64,000 nt of DNA from Circinella umbellata (Eukaryota; Mucoromycota; Mucoromycetes; Mucorales; Lichtheimiaceae), in assembly GCA_025093555.1 (NCBI GenBank), contig JAIWNF010000022.1:62001-126000 (forward strand). Reading direction: 5' to 3'. Shown in pieces: positions 1 to 11,616 of this stretch (the first letter of the stretch is position 1; every line of letters starts with the position of its first letter). A program made the translations under genes and the position numbers. The notes under the pieces are model-generated. The model worked only from the letters and a program-made list of their open reading frames with translations. It had not been told where the DNA came from and made no database searches.

Positions 1-76
1 AACACTCAATATTGACCCATGATACGTACTGTGGTTAATATTTTATTTTCAACTCAATTTACGTATAAAAACTTAG

Positions 77-542
77 CTCTGTCCATTCGTTTATCTTGGA
101 TCTTGAAGACACCTGCTGGGAAAATGTTTTTTCTTCGTCACAGCTTGAGTATTTGAAGAAACATAAATGTGAACCGCTTCCAACTGCTTCAAGCGAAGTG
201 CTCGATTTTTTTCATTTGTTTCAAAAGAAAGTATGTACAGTATGGTCTATTTCAGTATTGAATAATCGCTTTATTATTTTAGTACTGAGAATTTTTATTG
301 TCATTTATTGTATAGCACGATATAAATGACTTAATAAGAACAGCATGGGAGGCTGGACCATACTACCAGGATTCTCAATTGGATGTCCAATGGGCACAGC
401 GCACTATGATTGATTTGCTGACAGCTTACAAGTACAATATCATTAAACAAATTGCAACAAGCAATTCAGAAAAGGACTTAATCACCAGAATCTGGAGGTT
501 AATTGATACAGTATTCGATAACACCAGTATTGTCGCTACAAG
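77..542 (+). pseudogene. Family copy C: partial member of the multi-copy unknown gene family
   Basis: Two coding exons are visible, 77-230 and 316-542, joined by a GTATGT...TAG intron in consistent phase. Exon 77-230 opens after a TTAG acceptor, and its SFILDLED block aligns with SFVLDPWD of copy A (37326-39567). Exon 316-542 ends with IWRLIDTVFDN, matching IWTIVDRVFDD of copy A. An intron present at that place in copies A and B is absent here, so this is a more distant subfamily. The part upstream lies outside the window. After the donor at 543 I cannot find the expected next exon (the conserved LDLIL/EFG block), so the copy looks 3'-truncated. Product function is unknown. Confidence 0.6.
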
Positions 543-2498
543 GTATATTGTTTTTTTAGTTATCATATGTTTCAACGCTTGTTTATATTCATATGAAATA
601 ACTCTGACAATTCCACAAATTTCAAAATGACTTCTACCAATACGTACTCTAATTAGTTTTGGGCACAAAGGTATTTATTACTGAAGCATAAATGTTTGAT
701 TTCTTACCGACTACCTCTCCCTGAATACTTGAACCAATACATAGTTATTTATTGTGGAGGGCTAGGTTGCTTTTATCTATAGGTGTGTATTCGCTTTCTT
801 GTAATACATACTGGTAAGAAAATACAATAATTGGTCCCAAGGGTTTTGAAAATATAACAAAAAAATAGTTTGGGTTGAGGAGTTGTTACGAAAAAAGTGG
901 ATTGAGAGCAATCATTGAGTAATAAATAATGATACTTTATAGAGGAATAATGAGATATTCATTATATTTATATGCTAGGAGGAGATATCAGTGGCGTTGC
1001 CCTTCTTGTATAGACAATAGATACGAACAACCCACATGTTTATTGGATTGAATCTGGACTGGAAACGCAATTTGATAAATCTTTTTGAAAGAAAGATGTT
1101 TTTTTATTGATGAAGAAAGCTCAAGCTGAGAAATATTATTTTACCTAGAGCTTTAAGTCCTCGAGCTAGGTAAAACAAGAAACGAAAAATCAATGATTCA
1201 AAAATGATTTCAATACTTTGACATATTCAATATCAAGAAAAACCAATCTGTGGGATCTGCCTACGTAAAGCAATGAGTATGAGAGTTTACCAAATAATCA
1301 TAGTCTTTTTTTTACATGTATTGTTACCCGTCTTTCTGTTCCTTTTTATTATATTATTATCTTTATTACCAACATCACAAATAAATCAGTATAAGAAGGT
1401 CAAATAAAGAAGATCAACTATATTCACATCTGTTCAATAAAATAATGTCAGACTATCATAAAATCGGGTTTGGATTATGGGAATAGATAATCAAATATTT
1501 GGTATACTGTAAATAGAATACTCTCTCCCATTCCACTATTGATTTTGAGTTTTTTTTTACGTATTAAAAAATTCCTATTATTTTATTAATTGAATACGAT
1601 CCGAACGGGTCATAACAATATACATAATCTTGGTCTAGAATGTAATTGTGTTGTTGGTGCAATTAATTTCTACACATTGATACAACCGAACGCATGAGCA
1701 AGTTTCTCAGGTAGTTTTTTTTTGCTCATAGTAATCATAATCATTGAATCCAGTAAAGAAAAAATTAGCTTTGTTACACAAACTCTCATCTTTTTTTTTT
1801 TTTAATTCGAAATGTATCTAAAAAAACTTGATCAAATGCTGTACTATTGGTAATCAAAGTGATATAGAATGATCATCAAATCTATACTGACGTCATTAAT
1901 ATTATTACATTATCTTAGATGTATATGTTAATATCCGAACATCCTGTGTAAAAATACATAATAGCATTTATTTACGATTATATTAGACACTATTTTTAAT
2001 TTGTTTCTAAAAAAATGAAATACAATTTTATATAATTCGTTTGACCACATTTTGTTCGTTATCAAATTAATACGCATCCATTTATATACCCCATAGTCAA
2101 CAAGTCAAAAAAAAAGAACTGATATTTGTAAATTGAATAAATGAAATTTCGATAACAAAGATAAAAAAAAATGGTAGTTGATGAGGGGGGGATAATGTAA
2201 GTATATAAATAAATATACTGTATAATAGTTGAATATAAACAGAAATATGAGAGAGAGAGAAAAAAAAGAAAGAGACAATGAATAAAAGCTATATATATAT
2301 AAAGTATGTTGAAAAGCCTAATATAAAAAAACAGGAGAAGATAAAGAAGAAAAGGAGATAATGAGCCATTGTGTTTTTTTTTAAAGTGGTAAAAAAAAGG
2401 TGTGTGGAGAGAGAGAGTGAGAGAAATGGTATCAGATAAAGGATTTTGTGATTTGTGAGGAAAAGACTCAGATGAATAATAGTAATAAAAAAAATCAA
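543..2498. other. Intergenic, no gene seen
   Basis: AT-rich sequence with many homopolymer runs and stop codons in all frames. The few open frames lack splice-compatible partners or recognisable protein motifs. Nothing is supported here. Confidence 0.6.
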
Positions 2499-3516
2499 CT
2501 ACCATCCTTCAGTTCCATAGCGATCAATTGCTTTAATTATTTCAGGTTGTAGAACTTCCCAGCGATCTTTACATTCCTTTGCACTATGTCTGCCATTTAA
2601 TTTAGATTCAGCTTCGAGCCATCGACTACCACCACAAGCTCGAGGAAATCGTGTCCATGCATGTTGTAATAATATTAAATCATCTTGACGAGTCCATTCC
2701 GTTGATTTGGATGATAAGGTTGATGACTTTTTTGTCGATTTTGAAGAGGATTGTGATTGTAAAGATGTTTTGGATCGTTTCATTTTTGGCTTTATAATTA
2801 TTTACATATATTTAGTTTAATGAATATTTTTTTTTACTTATCATGTTCCTTATCTATTAGAACACCTCCATTTGTTTTTCTTTTACCTTTTGTGATTCAT
2901 CTAGAATACGTTGTACTACATGTGTTGCCGTATAATATTTTTTGCTTCCACCCCTTCGTCGTTTTGATTTATGATCCTATCAATAATCGAGTTCCCCACC
3001 AACATAAGAAACTCTTGATTTTAGTTTATACATATATATAAGATATCCTTTTTTTTATGATATTATCAAAAGATTAAAAATAATGTTACCTGATCATCAT
3101 CCGTTTTCTTTTTATCAGTATCGTTAGTAGTTGTGGTAACAGCTGTAAGGGCGGTGTTACTATTATTATTATTATTATTATTATTATCATGTGCCTCCGC
3201 AATCATTGCATTAGGATCTGTGCGAGTAAAAAATTATATATGGTTATAACAATTATTAGTTTTAAAAGATATAGTAATAATATATCTAACTATTTTATTA
3301 TCAAAAAAAAAATAAAGTTGCGAATGTATTACCATCCGGTGGTGCTAATCGTGCTATTGATGGTGAACCAGTTCGTTTAAAGTTTGTAATGATTTGACGA
3401 ATGCTTCCTCTGGTAAGGTCGGTCATTTCCACTATTTGACTATCGACCGCACCAGCCAAGTGAGCCCCTACAACATACCAACGCATATGTTCTGGTATAT
3501 GATTTTTCGTTGACAT
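2499..3516 (-). CDS. HTH plus Myb/SANT DNA-binding protein
   Basis: Four-exon model on the minus strand: 3516-3333, 3217-3090, 2976-2887, 2789-2499, phases consistent, 230 residues. The N-terminal ~60 residues (RWYVVGAHLAGAVDSQIVEM...) form a homeodomain-like helix-turn-helix of the kind found in transposases and paired/pipsqueak proteins. A low-complexity Asn/Thr linker follows, encoded by a (TTA)n run near 3163-3187, then a basic patch (KSKRRRGG) that may act as a nuclear signal. The C-terminus has a SANT/Myb-like domain with three spaced tryptophans (EWTRQDD, SRWLEAES, DRWEVL). It is probably a nuclear regulator. An alternative upstream ATG at 3543 would add nine residues. The domain calls are by eye; the target is unknown. 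Confidence 0.7.
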
Positions 3517-3826
3517 TTTAATTTTCGTGATGTTCAATTGCAATGAAATTCAAAGAAAGTTGGTTTGATGGAAAAAGAAGTGAGGGTATATTGTTTGAAT
3601 GTTTAAGAAATAAAAAAAGAAGAATAAAGAAGGTTTAAAAAAGAACGTGTGTGAGAAACCAAGGAAAAAAAAGGGGGGGGGGCGAGAGGATTTCGACAAA
3701 GAGAGAATGAGGTGTGATTAGCGGCACCCTATTTGTAAAAAAAGAAAGATAATAAATAACCCTCTATCTGCACGAACGTTCGTCATTTTTCTTAGGCGAT
3801 AACATGTAAAAGGTTTTTTTTTTACC

Positions 3827-4774
3827 TTATAGTTTCTTGTCTGGTACATGACAAATATCACATACTTTATTCCAAAACTCTTTTGCTTTATCCATATTGT
3901 TTGCATCTACCGATGGTTCTTCTATCTTTCGTTTCCGATAATAATAAAGTCCTCCATCATCCTCTTGCTCTTCTTCTTTTTGATCATCATGCGCATAATA
4001 TAAGTAATCATTGGCTGCATCTTCTTCGGAGGTAGCAAAACTCATTCGGCTGAGCACATGGTACATAATGAATTGTACAATCCAACTTGTATTTCGATTT
4101 AATTGGGTAGTAGGTACAAATCCAGGACATATCGCCATGACTTTTCTTTTTCCTTTTTCTTGTTTCGCCAAAACCAAAGCAAGCCAAATTTGAGTTACTT
4201 TGGAAACTTTATAGAATAACATACTTTCCCACGCATTCTGACCATCCAAATAATCCAAAGTCAAGTCCGTTGGCATTGGATTTTTACTATTACGTCCGCC
4301 TCTTACTTTAGGATCATGTAAAGAAGAAGTAATAAAAATAATTCGACTGTCTTTATCATTATCATTGATATGGGGTAAAAGAAGTTGTGTGAAATACCAT
4401 GGTGCAACAGCATTCACAAAAATTGTTTTTTCAACGACTTTTGTTTCTGAAACATATTCTAGTTCTTGCGTGGTTGTTCCTGCATTGTTGATAAGAACGT
4501 CAATTTTTTTGTTTATTCCAAGAGATTCAAATGAATCAACAGCTTGACGTACAGATTCAAGACTAGTGAGATCGAGTAAAAGAGTATATAATAAGGCTTC
4601 GCTGGTAGTGTTGTTTTGTTCTTTTTGTTGTTGTCGTAACCAGGTAGCCGTTGCTTCAAGTTTTTCTTTTGATCGTCCAGTAATGATAACAGTATTACCC
4701 GCCATTAAAAGTTTTTGGGCTGCTAATTTACCAAGCCCATCAGTTGCTCCTGTGATTAGAATCACCTTGCTCAT
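3827..4774 (-). CDS. Short-chain dehydrogenase/reductase (retinol dehydrogenase/WWOX-like)
   Basis: Single-exon gene of 315 residues. It is a classical SDR: the Rossmann motif TGATDGLG lies at residues 8-15, NNAG at 96-99, the catalytic serine at 150/151 (FITSS), and the YxxxK pair at Y188 and K192 (YKVSK). These indicate NAD(P)(H)-dependent oxidoreduction of an alcohol or ketone, probably lipid or retinoid-like; the substrate cannot be read from sequence. A PG motif (ICPGFV) follows the active site as usual. The acidic stretch QKEEEQEDDGG near residue 270 is a lineage-specific insertion. The start is the first ATG, right before the Rossmann strand. The 310 bp to the next upstream gene (3517-3826) hold nothing recognisable. 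Confidence 0.88.
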   Translation of the reverse strand: MSKVILITGATDGLGKLAAQKLLMAGNTVIITGRSKEKLEATATWLRQQQKEQNNTTSEALLYTLLLDLTSLESVRQAVDSFESLGINKKIDVLINNAGTTTQELEYVSETKVVEKTIFVNAVAPWYFTQLLLPHINDNDKDSRIIFITSSLHDPKVRGGRNSKNPMPTDLTLDYLDGQNAWESMLFYKVSKVTQIWLALVLAKQEKGKRKVMAICPGFVPTTQLNRNTSWIVQFIMYHVLSRMSFATSEEDAANDYLYYAHDDQKEEEQEDDGGLYYYRKRKIEEPSVDANNMDKAKEFWNKVCDICHVPDKKL

Positions 4775-7341
4775 ATTTTTTTTTTCTTTTTAGATCAGTC
4801 GTAAAAAAAAACAACCACAAAAAAAAAAATTCTCACAAAGGGGAATAATGTGAATTTCTTTTGTTGTGTAACCTTTAAAAAATTGGTGTAAACTGTTTAA
4901 AACTTGTTGGGTGGGGAATTATATGGATCGTTTTTTTTTTTCATGAATCCCTTAATCTTAGAAAACGTGTATTCTGTTTATTTAGTTTTTATCTGATGAT
5001 TGTTCTTGAAGTTTTATGTAATATGTTGTCAATAGAAAAAACGGTACACTCCTATATTTGGAAAATTTTTTTGTTACCATGACAACCTCCCACACACCCC
5101 TGTTTTGGTCGTTGCCATGCCAACAACAAAGCTCTTTAGTAATAAGTACAGATTTGAGTAGTAAAGTTTCATGGACCATATCCCATGGTATCCGATCACA
5201 ATAAAAAGAAGAACTTTCTTCTATTATAAACAAAACTAACAGAATAAATAACCTATAATATACATACTATTTATGGACAATGAAGTCATCAATCCATATT
5301 TTTGAAAATTGAGAATAATATACCTTCCAAAAAAAAAAAAAATAAGGTTCTTGTTGGTATGTTGTTCTGCTCCGCTAAAAAAAATATAGTCTTTCCACGA
5401 ATTCTTCTCGTCTTGTTAGTCCCACAAGTCGATGATATAAATATAAAATAACGGAAAGAATGATTGCCATGGAACTTCATGAAAACTTATATAAGAGCAA
5501 CGCGTACAATATGTCTGAAGCACATTGTTTTTTCTTTATAAAATGATGCTTCCTGAGTTACCCGAAGACGTTATCTTGTTGGTGTTTGTGAGTTACGGAG
5601 TTTTTGTTAAGGTTTTTTTGGTTATGACAAAAAATGTAACGAATGCAACAGATATTTTTCTTTTCCATTAATAAAATAAAAAAATGATAAAATAATCAAA
5701 GTAGAAGCAGGACGACAGAGATTACGTATAAGTATTAAAAGATTCTTATTACACGTCTAACTTTTTGTATTTAACTCATCCTTTTTCATATGAAAACATT
5801 CAATATGATGTTCTATAATTAGCTTTTAGAAACTTCCCATTCGGAACAGTTTATATAAGAAAAGAGTTAAGAAAAATAGTTGGATGATCATGATATTTGT
5901 GAACCTACACTACTAATTTACGCTACCGTAAAAGAAAAAAAAAGGGACATAACCTAATTAGTTTAAAATAAAAAGAGTTATTCATTTATCCACAATCATT
6001 GTGGTTGAATAAACTTTTTATTTATTTGTTTTTTTTGGCAAAAAGGACTCAGTGTATTCATTTCCTGTACGTATGCGACGCTTATTAATTATTCTTATTA
6101 TTGTTTCTAGTGTAAGTAATATATAAATGTTATACAATTATGTCGCCACGTTGTTTCCTTCTTTTTGTTAAACATGAAATGTGTTACACAATTATTATTT
6201 TATCAAAACTGGGAGTAATTTTAATAGTCAAGCAAAAAAAAAATTGTAAATTTCATTTGTTGGGGGGTGTAAACGAGAGCTGGGGGACCAGGGTAGTATA
6301 ATTCTTTTGATAATGACAATCAGACGAATCACTACTAAAGATACATGCTTCTCTTGCATTATTTTTAAGCATATATGGGTATCGAATTTTTCTGATATTT
6401 ACCAGCGAGCCTTCACTTTAGATTTTGCGCATAAAGAAAAAGTATATGATGCTGTGCATTACTTTTATCTTAATCAATGCCTTCTATCCTATCTGGCGCA
6501 GTGAAAGAAAATTTAGGTATATCTGTTTTTTACTTAGTGGGCAAGTTGATATCAAGAAGACATTAAACAAAAATGTATTATATATAAATTCTCTTAATAG
6601 GTGTATGATGTTTGATTCACGAGCACAGTAAGATTATGTGTGTTTGTTTACATATAACCTGTTTGTCATTACTTAATATATATCACTTGGCAGACTTTTT
6701 TTCAAATTTAGTACAGTAGAATAAAAAGATGCGCCGCCACATGGAAATAATTAACAAAGTGTGTGTGTACCTGATATATTATATGCTATTATTTGTAGCT
6801 AAACTTGTCCATTTGATTAACCTTTACCAAATATCATTTTAGGTCCTAAATAATTACCAGTATCCACCTCGTCAGTCCTTTGTAAACTGGGAGTTTTCAA
6901 GAAGATCATTACTAGTAAACTGTTCCAAATTAAGTATTTCACAAAATTGCAGTGAAGATATATATAATAAAAAGACTCACAACGAGAATAATAATAAACT
7001 TAAATGAACTGGGGGGAACCAGGTTGCCAAGATCTCCCTTCCCTCCCCCAAATACTTAATTTTTTAGTGTTGCCATGATTTTTTATATTATTGCTTTTTT
7101 TGCTGAGCATAAAAATAATCCTTTATTATGTTTCACTATTTTTCTGCAGGCCTTACCAATACGGCTTTATTTTTTAACCTATTTTTTTTTTTTTTTTTAA
7201 TTTTTGCATACATAGAAAAAAAAAAAGAAACTCATAGTTTTACTCTTTTTTGTTTTTCTATCACTCTTTTTCCTTCTCGTCTTTTTTTTTCTAACCCTCT
7301 TCAACTTTTTTTTTCTTTTACTCTATTCAAACCCCAACTTG
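4775..7341. other. Long intergenic stretch with one possible F-box first exon
   Basis: Apart from the orphan exon at 5543-5587 no coding feature is supported. An open frame at 6307-6504 lacks recognisable motifs or splice partners. Poly-T runs (7180-7330) immediately precede the TBC gene and probably form its promoter or 5' leader. Confidence 0.5.
5543..5587 (+). pseudogene. Orphan F-box-like first exon
   Basis: An ATG-ATG start opens a 15-codon exon reading MMLPELPEDVILLVF, the typical start of an F-box motif (LPxELPxDVxxxIF), followed by a GTGAGT donor. A TATATAAG box at about 5489-5496 lies ~50 bp upstream. No second exon with the rest of the F-box can be found downstream, so this is probably a gene fragment or relic. 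F-box proteins are substrate adaptors of SCF ubiquitin ligases; nothing more can be said for this one. Confidence 0.35.
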
Positions 7342-10245
7342 ATGGACTCAACCTATAAAGAAAGGTAATAAAAAAAAGAAATAAGTTCGAGGTTTCTTTT
7401 TTGGGTTGTGATGACACGATTGTAACTTTTCTTTTTTTAATCAATAAAACTCGGAATCATGTAGAATCAAATATTTTGAAAATACATTAAGACCAGAACC
7501 TGAAGGGGATGACGAGGATATAATCAATTGGAAACCTATAATTGATATTAAATCTTTTCGTGAAGCATGTTTTAATGGTAAAGAAACAAGAAGAACACTC
7601 ATTCTATTTTGGAATCATGTTCTTTTTCTTTTCTTTTTTTACTAAAATGAATAATAATAATAATACTAGGTATACCCGATGAGTCAGGACTACGCGCGAC
7701 AGCATGGAAAGTATTACTCGGTTATTTACCGCCGGATAAACGAATGTGGAATACAGTATTAAATTCACAACGATTAAGTTATTATGTAAGATTTTTTATG
7801 GTTTTTTTTTTCGACTTATCCATTGTGGATGATGAAGAAGGATGTCAATTGGAATAGCTATAATAACGAAAAATATAATTATAATTTTCTTTTTTTTTTT
7901 TTTTGAAATATAGAATTGGGTTAAAGACTTGTTAGAAGATCCAGGAGGAGTACCGCCATCCAGTGATCATGTTAGTTGTATATAAATATTTTAATGCTCT
8001 GGGAATTTTTATACAAGAGAGGGGAAAAGGATGTATGTTTTTATGTGACATACTACACGCATAAGGCTGATTGGATCATTTGGAATAACAATTTTATTTA
8101 TTTTATTTTTAGCCATTGAATGATGAAAGAGGATCTAGGTGGGCATCTTATTTTCATGATAATACAATTTTGGATCAAATTGATAAGGATGTAAGACGTA
8201 CTTTACCCGATATTGCTTTTTTCCAAGCCCAAGTACCCCGCAATCATTTAAATCCGCTTTCACGACCTGAAGAAGTAACAACACCACCCACAGTTACAGA
8301 ACAACCTATGGATGATCCATTATTGACTTCTACGGACTCGAATAAAACTTCCTCATCTTCAGGACGACGATTTTCATTTGGTTTCATGGGTCGACCACGA
8401 TCATCATCAACAGCATCCAAAAAATCAATTCGAACACCAGCAGCAGCTGTTGTAGCAGCGGCAAATAATACACGATCACGATCAAACTCTAAAAGTTCAA
8501 TTCAGTCTACACATTCAAACGCAGATTCCTCAACACCACGGAATATTGTCCGAAAATTCTCATCTGCTTTTAAAGGGAATAGCTCTACTTCTGTTCTTTT
8601 ACCTACAACAACTACAACAGGGGGCAAACAACATAAAAAACAAAATGATTTTCGAAATATCAAACCTATTTGTCCTCATGTAGCCAATCGTCGTACTTTA
8701 TTTAAACGTATTGCTCATTTAAATAATGAAAATACACGTATGGATTCTTTATCTCCTGAAGAATTATTACGTCAAAGACATGCTACCGATTTGAATGCAC
8801 AAGATTATCATTGGGAAGTCATTGAACGGATTTTATTTATTTATGCTAAATTAAATCCAGGTGTGGGATATGTTCAAGGCATGAATGAATTATTGGCACC
8901 AATCTATTATGTATTTGCAAAAGAGGATGATGATTTGGAAAATCAAGCATATTCGGAAGCCGACGCATTTTTTGTATTTACGATATTAATGTCGGATGTC
9001 CGAGATCATTTTGTTCGATCACTTGATCAAGATGCAAGTACTGGGATTCATGCTACAATGCAACGTATGAGCCAACGACTCGCATGGGTGGATAAGCCAT
9101 TATGGCGTGATCTAAAAAGAAAAGATATTAAGGAACAATATTATGCATTTCGATGGATTACGGTTCTTTGTTCACAAGAATGGGATTTACCTAATGTCAT
9201 TCGATTATGGGATTCTATTTTGGCTGATAGAGGAAATCAACAAGATGGAGGTTTGACAGAAACAAGGTTTGAATTCTTACTTGATTTTGCAGTTGCCATG
9301 GTGTTGTAAGTTCAATTTTCCACTGTTCCGTCATCCATCTCCAAAAATGGATCCTATCTATTCATAGATAAGAAATTAGGTCACCATACATATTTATTTA
9401 TCAAATATTTGTTTTTTTTTCATTACTATATAGATGTATTCGACAAGAAATTTTAAAAGGTGATTTTGCTGAAAATGTTCGATTACTACAGGTAAAAGAA
9501 AAATACTTGGATATGAAAATAGAGAAAGTTTTTGATTATGGCTAATTCATGTGATATGTATATATAGAATTATCCTATTGATGATATTCAAATCGTATTA
9601 GCCACTGCTAATTCTCTGCGTGAAATGCGACATGATGCAATGGCCAATGGATTACTTGTTCCTGGTACCTATGATAAACGGAATAGTGGATTATTTGGTA
9701 GTGACTGGAGTGATACATCGTCAATCACATCGAATGGATCTGCTGGTAATCGATTACAAAAACTACGTGATAATGCTGATATAGCTAGGCAAAGTTTTGA
9801 TTCTTTTCGACGAGAATCACGTGAATCATTGGATGAATTATTCCGTCGAGGTCGTGACGAAGCCATGAAACGTGCTAGTACAGGTGACGTGACAAGAAGT
9901 TTTTCACAACGATTTGCAGCTGTGAGTAATAAAATGAAACAACAACAATTACAATTACCCGGTGGATTACAAAGAAGTGCATCTATTTCTTCTGAACATT
10001 CAACGGCAGCTACACCTTCAGCTTACCATTCATCATCATCATCCAATAATATCAATAACAATCATAATAATAATAGTAATAGTAGTTTACCAACACGAAG
10101 TAATTCTTTATTAAACCGATTTTCACAAATAATGGGTAATGGTAATGCGGCTGTATCACCGTATGGAAGATTAAAAGCAGCACGTAATGGAATGACAGAA
10201 AAAAGTCAACAACAACAGCAAGCATTTTATCATGGATATGTATAA
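7342..10245 (+). CDS. TBC-domain Rab GTPase-activating protein, TBC1D13-like
   Basis: Seven-exon model: 7342-7364, 7465-7577, 7670-7785, 7914-7970, 8113-9305, 9434-9491, 9568-10245; all phases fit, giving 745 residues. The order of blocks (ERIKYFENTL, GIPDESGLRATAWKVLLGYL, NWVKDLLEDP, PLNDERGSRWASYFHDN) follows TBC1D13. Catalytic fingers are present: IDKDVRR (I126, D129, R132) and GYVQG (Y356, Q358). RabGAPs of this type accelerate GTP hydrolysis on Rab proteins in membrane traffic; the mammalian relative acts on Rab35. Oddly, ~200 residues, largely Ser/Thr-rich, separate the two fingers, and a disordered Ser/Asn/Gln-rich C-terminal tail (~180 residues) follows the domain. The 23-nt first exon was chosen because it supplies the only in-phase ATG. 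Confidence 0.9.
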
Positions 10246-11616
10246 GTTTTCCCTCTTCCTCCCTCCCTTCCTTCCTTATTATTATCATCCTATTATTATT
10301 ATTATTATATATATATTTCATTTGTTATTTTATTTCTTTGGATTTTTTTTTTGTTTATGTATATTCTTTTTTAGTTCTTTTTCGATTTTATCTATTTTTT
10401 TTTCAAAAAAAAACAAACCATAACGCACTCCTATCCAATTTGTATTTTCCTCTCTCGCTCTCTCTATCTCTATCTCTCTATCGTACATTTATTTATTTTT
10501 TAGACATTAGCACCAGCCTATTCACTTTGATTACTATTATTATTATTGTTATATACATTATATCACTTATTTATTTATTCTTATTATTTTCATCCTCTTT
10601 TTCATCCCAAAAAAAAAAAAGATATATTTCGATTTGTATTATCCTGTTTTTGTGTAACTAATGCAACACATACATTTCCGTTACTTATATATCCACTCCC
10701 CCCCCCCCTTATTTTTTTTCTATACGTTCAAAACGCACGTACATGTATACATAATTAATATTTATTTGTATGTAAATATTTGCATGTACTCAAAACCTAT
10801 CTCTCTTTCTTCTTCATTAAAAACAATTCTCCCTTTACATGATGTATGTTATCCACTCCATTATAATACAGTTCTCTTTTATACACGCACAATATTTATA
10901 CAAACATGGGTAATATCATACGTAATAGATAATTTTGATTATATATGTATATATGTATAAAAATATTACTGTGTTAGGAAATAGGTATTATGTTATGAAA
11001 TGCAAAATAACGTGTGCATCAGGGTAAAGAATTGTTCGGTCAATTATATTCCTTTCCGCCCTGTGCCCATATATCAAATGAAAAAGAATGGATGGATAGG
11101 AAAAGCAAGGAGTTAATGTATTTAAACAATCATGAACCTTTCAACGATGAATAAAGAGTTGTAATTTACTTTCCTAGAAAAAACACCATAAAAAGATAAG
11201 GATAAATATAAAGTGTTAATTTATACCCTCTCTTTCAATACACTGTACCTTGTAAAGTAATTATATTATAGTGAATGAGAAGATCTATATATTACGTATG
11301 CACGTTAATGGATAACGATTACTAATACAACTTTTGACTGTTGACTTTGTATGTTCAAAGGTGTCGATAATTTATCATTAAAGCGCTAAGCTTATCATCC
11401 ATTTCCCCAAAAAATCGATATAATACTTACACTTAATGGTCACAGGATACATGGCTATTATATATAAGAAAAAAAGATATGATAATGGGATGTTAAGAAT
11501 TCATATTATTTATCTATCCCTTTAACTAACCATCATAATTATAGATGTATATATATTGATGAGAAGAAAAATAGACTAATACATTTATTATTTCTTATAC
11601 AATATAAAAAACTAAT
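10246..11616. other. Intergenic, T-rich, no gene seen
   Basis: Pyrimidine-rich downstream region of the TBC gene with (TTA)n and (CTCT)n low-complexity tracts; open frames here are low-complexity artefacts. It lies between the 3' ends of two convergent genes. Confidence 0.6.

Noticed and set aside
2062..2505. 147-codon minus-strand open frame
   Set aside because: Low-complexity Phe/Tyr/Leu/Ser translation of A-rich sequence downstream of the HTH-SANT gene; no motif and no splice partner.
6307..6631. Overlapping plus-strand open frames in the intergenic region
   Set aside because: No recognisable protein, no upstream or downstream exon that fits, ordinary intergenic composition.
10052..10960. 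Several open frames after the TBC gene
   Set aside because: Translations of T-rich and (TTA)n tracts, rich in Phe, Tyr and Ile only.
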